A DNA stretch of 31,159 bases from a virus, in the IMG/VR virus record IMGVR_UViG_3300007540_000054, positions 1-31,159 of that record. The stretch is one strand, 5' to 3'. Each line of letters opens with the position of its first letter. The first letter of the stretch is position 1. Position numbers and translations under genes: made by a program. Below are positions 29,957 to 31,159 of this stretch, in pieces. Below the pieces are notes generated by a model. It searched no databases and had not been told where the DNA came from. It saw nothing but the letters and a program-made list of their open reading frames with translations.

Positions 29957-30258
29957 GCAAAATAAATCAAATACGGGTTCCAATTGAAATTGAAAAAAAT
30001 GAAGTCAATTGGAAGTTAGTTAGAGAAAGAGATGGGTTAACCCATGTATCAAGAGCTATAACATGGTTAGAGTTTAATAAGGACGGTACATTTAAAGAGG
30101 AATTTAATGAATGTCAAGTTGGTAGGAGTTTGTTAATGTCACCATTTAATAAATTCTTTACTTGGCAAACAACTAAAGTAACAGAAGTGTTAGAACAAAA
30201 GGGAGATTATATTAAGTTCAAAACACAAAACAGTAATTACGAACTATTCAAAATATAA
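29953..30258 (+). CDS. Hypothetical protein (101 aa)
   Basis: Not recognised. Beta-rich with KLVRERDGLTHVSRAITWLEF and a C-terminal KGDYIKFKTQNSNYELFKI. Begins in the stop of the metallophosphoesterase gene, so it is translationally coupled to it. No membrane or signal segment. Confidence 0.6.
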   Translation: MSKINQIRVPIEIEKNEVNWKLVRERDGLTHVSRAITWLEFNKDGTFKEEFNECQVGRSLLMSPFNKFFTWQTTKVTEVLEQKGDYIKFKTQNSNYELFKI

Positions 30259-30261
30259 GGT

Positions 30262-30813
30262 ATGAGGGTATTAAGAGAATTTAAAAGAAGTATTAAGAAG
30301 ATATGGTACTGGTTTCCCATTATTTGGAAAGACAGGGATTGGGATTCTCATTATATATTTGAGATCTTAAAACATAAATTAAAAACCCAATCCCAGTACA
30401 TAGGAACAAATAATAACCACCTAATGGCTAAACAAGATTCTCGAAGAATGGATCTTTGTGTAGAATTAATAAATAAAGTACAGGATGAATTTTACAATAT
30501 GGAGTATATGGAGTACTTTGATGAAATAAATTGGACTGCACCTACTAAAGACCATCAAGGACTGTATTCCTGGGAGAGTAGAATAATAAAAGATAACTTA
30601 GAACAATATTTTGAAAAATATCCACTTATATATAGAAAAGTGATAAGAGGTGAAGGATATTCTAAAATAGAATATGACTTTAAAAAACCAGGAGGAGTTC
30701 CTACAGAAGTGAATAAAAAAATAGCTAGGAATATGGCTTATATTAACCAAGATAGAGCCCACAAACTTCTATTTAAAATAATGGAAGAAAATATTTTAAA
30801 ATGGTGGGATTAA
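30262..30813 (+). CDS. Conserved phage hypothetical protein (183 aa)
   Basis: MRVLREFKRSIKKIWYWFPIIWKDRDWDSHYIFEILKHKLK resembles a recurrent unknown phage protein with a WKDRDWD motif and a helical EILxxKLK segment; the C-terminal part contains INWTAPTKDH and a basic KLLFKIMEENILKWWD. Start 3 nt after the previous stop. I know of no assigned activity. Confidence 0.65.
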   Translation: MRVLREFKRSIKKIWYWFPIIWKDRDWDSHYIFEILKHKLKTQSQYIGTNNNHLMAKQDSRRMDLCVELINKVQDEFYNMEYMEYFDEINWTAPTKDHQGLYSWESRIIKDNLEQYFEKYPLIYRKVIRGEGYSKIEYDFKKPGGVPTEVNKKIARNMAYINQDRAHKLLFKIMEENILKWWD

Positions 30814-30815
30814 GT

Positions 30816-30844
30816 TTGGAGAACACAAATATTTTTAGTATATT
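30816..30844 (+). promoter_or_regulatory. Class A promoter
   Basis: TTGGAG at 30816-30821, 17-nt spacer, TATATT at 30839-30844, 30 nt before the ATG at 30875. Confidence 0.65.
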
Positions 30845-30874
30845 TATATGTAATAATTAAAAATAAATAAGGTT

Positions 30875-31159
30875 ATGGCAACATTAACAGTAACAGAAGA
30901 TCAATTAAGATTAATCCAACAAGCATTAGATTTTTATAGTAGAGTTGGTATAGGTCAATTTGGGGTTATTAAAGACCATCCAACATTTGAAAAACATTTA
31001 CATAAAGAATTTGCTTTAGGTAGTGGACCCTTTAAGGTTGGTGATAAAACAATGCGAGGTGAAGTTGTTGAAATTGACCCCAAAGGTAAATGGATTAAAA
31101 CCAAGGGTAGTTGGGGTAATGGTGATGAAATAAAAAAATGGACTGATATAGGTAAAATA
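30875..31159 (+). CDS. Hypothetical protein, 3' end beyond the window
   Basis: 95 codons visible, still open at the edge. MATLTVTEDQLRLIQQALDFYSRVGIGQFGVI resembles a small conserved phage protein with an N-terminal helix and a beta-rich rest (KVGDKTMRGEVVEIDPKGKWIKTKG). No function known to me. Preceded by a class A promoter. Confidence 0.6.
   Translation, partial: MATLTVTEDQLRLIQQALDFYSRVGIGQFGVIKDHPTFEKHLHKEFALGSGPFKVGDKTMRGEVVEIDPKGKWIKTKGSWGNGDEIKKWTDIGKI

Overview
The window is one strand of a tailed-phage genome with a T4-like (contractile tail) layout. Every supported gene reads on the + strand. Base composition is very AT-rich, genes are packed with 2-10 nt gaps or ATGA-type overlaps, and most starts lack a Shine-Dalgarno sequence. 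Many genes are instead preceded by a TTGGnn-N17-TATATT box, which resembles the TTG / TAnnTT promoters of Flavobacteriia. I infer a T4-like phage of a Bacteroidota host, probably from an environmental assembly. That host call is inference, because no host gene is present.

Layout. (1) 1-225: tail end of a leucine-rich-repeat protein. (2) 300-10043: late tail and baseplate block. It holds a gp26-like protein, a gp51-like ORF in another frame, the tape measure, a large structural protein in the gp48/gp54 position, a LysM-like gp53, and a 1098-residue hub whose C-terminus is a zinc peptidase of the M15 type. (3) 10091-14241: accessory block with a small, very divergent family A DNA polymerase, two paralogous unknown proteins that share a 42-nt identical tract, a WCTA-motif protein and a nucleotidyltransferase-like protein. 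(4) 14344-22115: replication and nucleotide block (gp32, UvsX, RNase H/FEN exonuclease, interrupted GIY-YIG homing endonuclease, DnaB-like helicase, NrdB, NrdA). (5) 22148-24847: lysis cassette (small membrane protein, intrinsic terminator, GH19 endolysin, holin, four-TM coiled-coil protein). (6) 24913-27866: a DpdA/TGT-like transglycosylase and a QueC homolog, pointing to 7-deazaguanine modification of the phage DNA. (7) 27867-28661: no protein gene, but a dense series of RNA hairpins around an intact tRNA-Ser(UGA), ending in several terminators. This is the best candidate for an unusual element here. (8) 28662-31159: small accessory genes, including a secreted 3D-like protein and a metallophosphoesterase frameshifted inside its first metal motif.

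How it fits together. gp32, UvsX, the helicase, the 5'-3' exonuclease and ribonucleotide reductase form a T4-style recombination-dependent replication set. QueC and DpdA would then modify the product DNA. Tail genes build the baseplate hub, and the lysis cassette releases progeny. Several reading frames are broken or lack a normal start (GIY-YIG stop, metallophosphoesterase frameshift, helicase without ATG, a micro-ORF with an extra T), so either gene decay or assembly indels must be considered for those sites.
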